DNA of 64,000 nt, taken from Paraburkholderia unamae (GTDB lineage Bacteria > Pseudomonadota > Gammaproteobacteria > Burkholderiales > Burkholderiaceae). The position numbers and the translations under genes were made by a program. The stretch spans positions 434,001-498,000 of the forward strand of contig NZ_QLSU01000001.1 in the NCBI RefSeq assembly GCF_003268775.1, written 5' to 3'. The first letter of the stretch is position 1; every line of letters starts with the position of its first letter. The notes beneath the pieces were generated by a model. That model saw only the letters and a program-made list of their open reading frames with translations, did no database searches and was not told where the DNA came from. Shown here piece by piece: positions 62,996 to 64,000 of this stretch.

Positions 62996-63046
62996 ACCGG
63001 AATGGCGATTATGCGGGCCAGCGGACGCTTACTGCGCCTGGTATGC

Positions 63047-63271
63047 TTAGTGCGTCGTGACCGTGGCGAACGCCTCGGGCGAACCGTTCAAGGCGTCGTA
63101 CAGCTCGGCGACCGGCAAGTCGCCGATCTCGCCGTGAAGGTAGGCCGTGAACGCGCGATCGTACAAGGCGCGTCCGGCGTCGGTTTCCATCGTCAGGTCG
63201 AAACCGTCGAGAACCAGTCCGGCGATTTCGTCGGCATCGATCAAGATGAGCTCAGCTTTTTTTCGTTCCAT
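63047..63271 (-). CDS. Small acidic protein, unknown function
   Basis: A 74-residue protein, MERKKAELILIDADEIAGLV then DGFDLTMETDAGRALYDRAF. GGAG lies 8 bases before the ATG at 63271. It has no signal peptide and no motif I recognise. It is on the same strand as the 62644 gene, 163 bases apart, so the two could be in one transcript. Confidence 0.6.
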   Translation of the reverse strand: MERKKAELILIDADEIAGLVLDGFDLTMETDAGRALYDRAFTAYLHGEIGDLPVAELYDALNGSPEAFATVTTH

Positions 63272-63460
63272 GTTCGTACTCCGGTACAGCGGATCCTTGG
63301 AATTCTAGAGGGAACGCGATGAAAATGGTGCAGAAAATAAACAGGGGCGAGTCGGCCTCAGGTCAACGTCGAACCGAGGTTGGCCGCGTCGCGCTGTTCG
63401 GCCATGGTACGGTGGCGGCTCCTCTTGAGTCTTTCTGGTGGCTTTCCGGAGTCCGTCCAC

Positions 63461-63727
63461 ATGCGCCGATATTGTCCTGCTTCTTTTGTGAGCGCCGCCG
63501 TAGCGGCGAGTTTGCTTTGTGCTTGCGCCAGTGTGTCGACCGGGGCGGCTGCCACCGCCACCGCCGTTGGCAGCGATCGCGACGCGCACGGTTGTATCGG
63601 CTCCGCGGGCTACGTGTGGTGTGAGGCGACGCAGCGTTGTGAGCGACCCTGGGAGCTTGCGAAGCTGAAGGGGTTTGCTGCGTCGCAGGAGGGGTTTGCG
63701 CGCTACTGCTCGGGGGCGGCGCAGTAG
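63461..63727 (+). CDS. Small putative lipoprotein
   Basis: An 88-residue exported protein: a signal peptide with a lipobox-like LCAC around Cys22, then a C-rich segment, CIGSAGYVWCEATQRCERPW, near the middle. The cysteine spacing suggests disulfides. GGAG lies 10 bases before ATG 63461. Family not recognised. Confidence 0.65.
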   Translation: MRRYCPASFVSAAVAASLLCACASVSTGAAATATAVGSDRDAHGCIGSAGYVWCEATQRCERPWELAKLKGFAASQEGFARYCSGAAQ

Positions 63728-63788
63728 CGCCGGCGATTATTGATATGTCGGAGTACCAGGTTTTTTCGATGGCTGATCGTGGTACTGC

Positions 63789-64000
63789 ATGACGACCGAC
63801 TCGAATTCGGCGCACGCGCACTCGCCAAACACAAGCGCCTCGACTTTGCGACGGCCTCCTCATAACTTCATCCACGCCATCTTCAACCCCGACCATCGCG
63901 AAGCTGCATACCACACGAGCTTTCGCTTTGCGGCAAAGCACCAGACCGGTTTGTACATCGCCGCCACGCAACCGGTGGAAATCTGGTGGCCCGCTGGCGA
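63789..64000 (+). CDS. Unknown protein, 3' end missing
   Basis: From ATG 63789 the frame stays open to the window end, at least 70 residues, with GC-rich third positions like its neighbours. The start MTTDSNSAHAHSPNTSAS is polar; HNFIHAIFNPDHREAAYHTS and LYIAATQPVEIWWPAG follow. No family recognised, and no ribosome site decides the start. Confidence 0.5.
   Translation, partial: MTTDSNSAHAHSPNTSASTLRRPPHNFIHAIFNPDHREAAYHTSFRFAAKHQTGLYIAATQPVEIWWPAG

Overview
The window is high-GC (roughly two thirds G+C) chromosomal DNA from a metabolically versatile beta-proteobacterium. A Paraburkholderia/Caballeronia-like member of the Burkholderiaceae fits best: Burkholderia-type porin, MaeB malic enzyme with a phosphotransacetylase tail, squalene-hopene cyclase, DUF3597 protein, and many LysR/IclR/AraC/TetR-regulated catabolic islands. 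Family names come from reading the translated sequences; no database search was run. I see no rRNA, tRNA, insertion sequence, prophage or CRISPR array.

Layout: (1) 1-5524, a divergent catabolic locus: a metallo-beta-lactamase-fold hydrolase and a two-subunit 3-oxoacid CoA-transferase on the minus strand; a Cat1-type CoA-transferase, an MFS transporter, an EthD-like protein and a muconolactone-isomerase-like protein on the plus strand. (2) 5546-14493, mostly housekeeping and single genes: DeoR/GlpR regulator, NCS2 nucleobase permease, XRE-cupin regulator with a GNAT acetyltransferase, malic enzyme, LysR regulator, DinB-like protein. (3) 14633-21924, an MHS transporter divergent from an IclR-regulated operon of cyclase, SDR, 3-hydroxyacyl-CoA dehydrogenase, AtoE-type transporter, a second muconolactone-isomerase-like protein and a YciI-like protein. 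(4) 22376-27140, a SoeABC-type sulfite dehydrogenase operon, followed by a divergent porin. (5) 28996-32453, DUF3597, an exported unknown, and a Tat-exported purple-acid-phosphatase-like enzyme. (6) 32561-35447, squalene-hopene cyclase divergent from a TetR regulator with a symmetric intergenic region. (7) 35560-42260, hydroxyproline catabolism: epimerase, three-component D-hydroxyproline dehydrogenase, PAS-AraC regulator, deaminase, reductase. (8) 42461-50187, a TolC/MFP/RND efflux operon followed by its likely two-component system. (9) 50221-52470, class C beta-lactamase and a TraB/GumN protein. (10) 52586-60704, a probable polyamine/guanidino-compound locus: NCS1 transporter, LysR, FAD oxidoreductase, cupin, LuxR regulator, agmatinase-family ureohydrolase, aldehyde dehydrogenase. 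(11) 60806-62639, a probable copper-handling operon (DUF2946, outer-membrane-like protein, CopC). (12) 62644-64000, small unknown genes and one gene cut by the window end.

The least explained parts are loci 1 and 3. Each ends with transporter, then two small alpha/beta-barrel proteins, one of them a CatC paralogue far from any catA or catB; both look like uncharacterised CoA-linked catabolic pathways. Several control sites are directly visible: 11-bp direct repeats shared by the efflux operon and its two-component system, a symmetric shc/tetR region with both -10 elements about 7 nt from the start codons, and several perfect palindromes.
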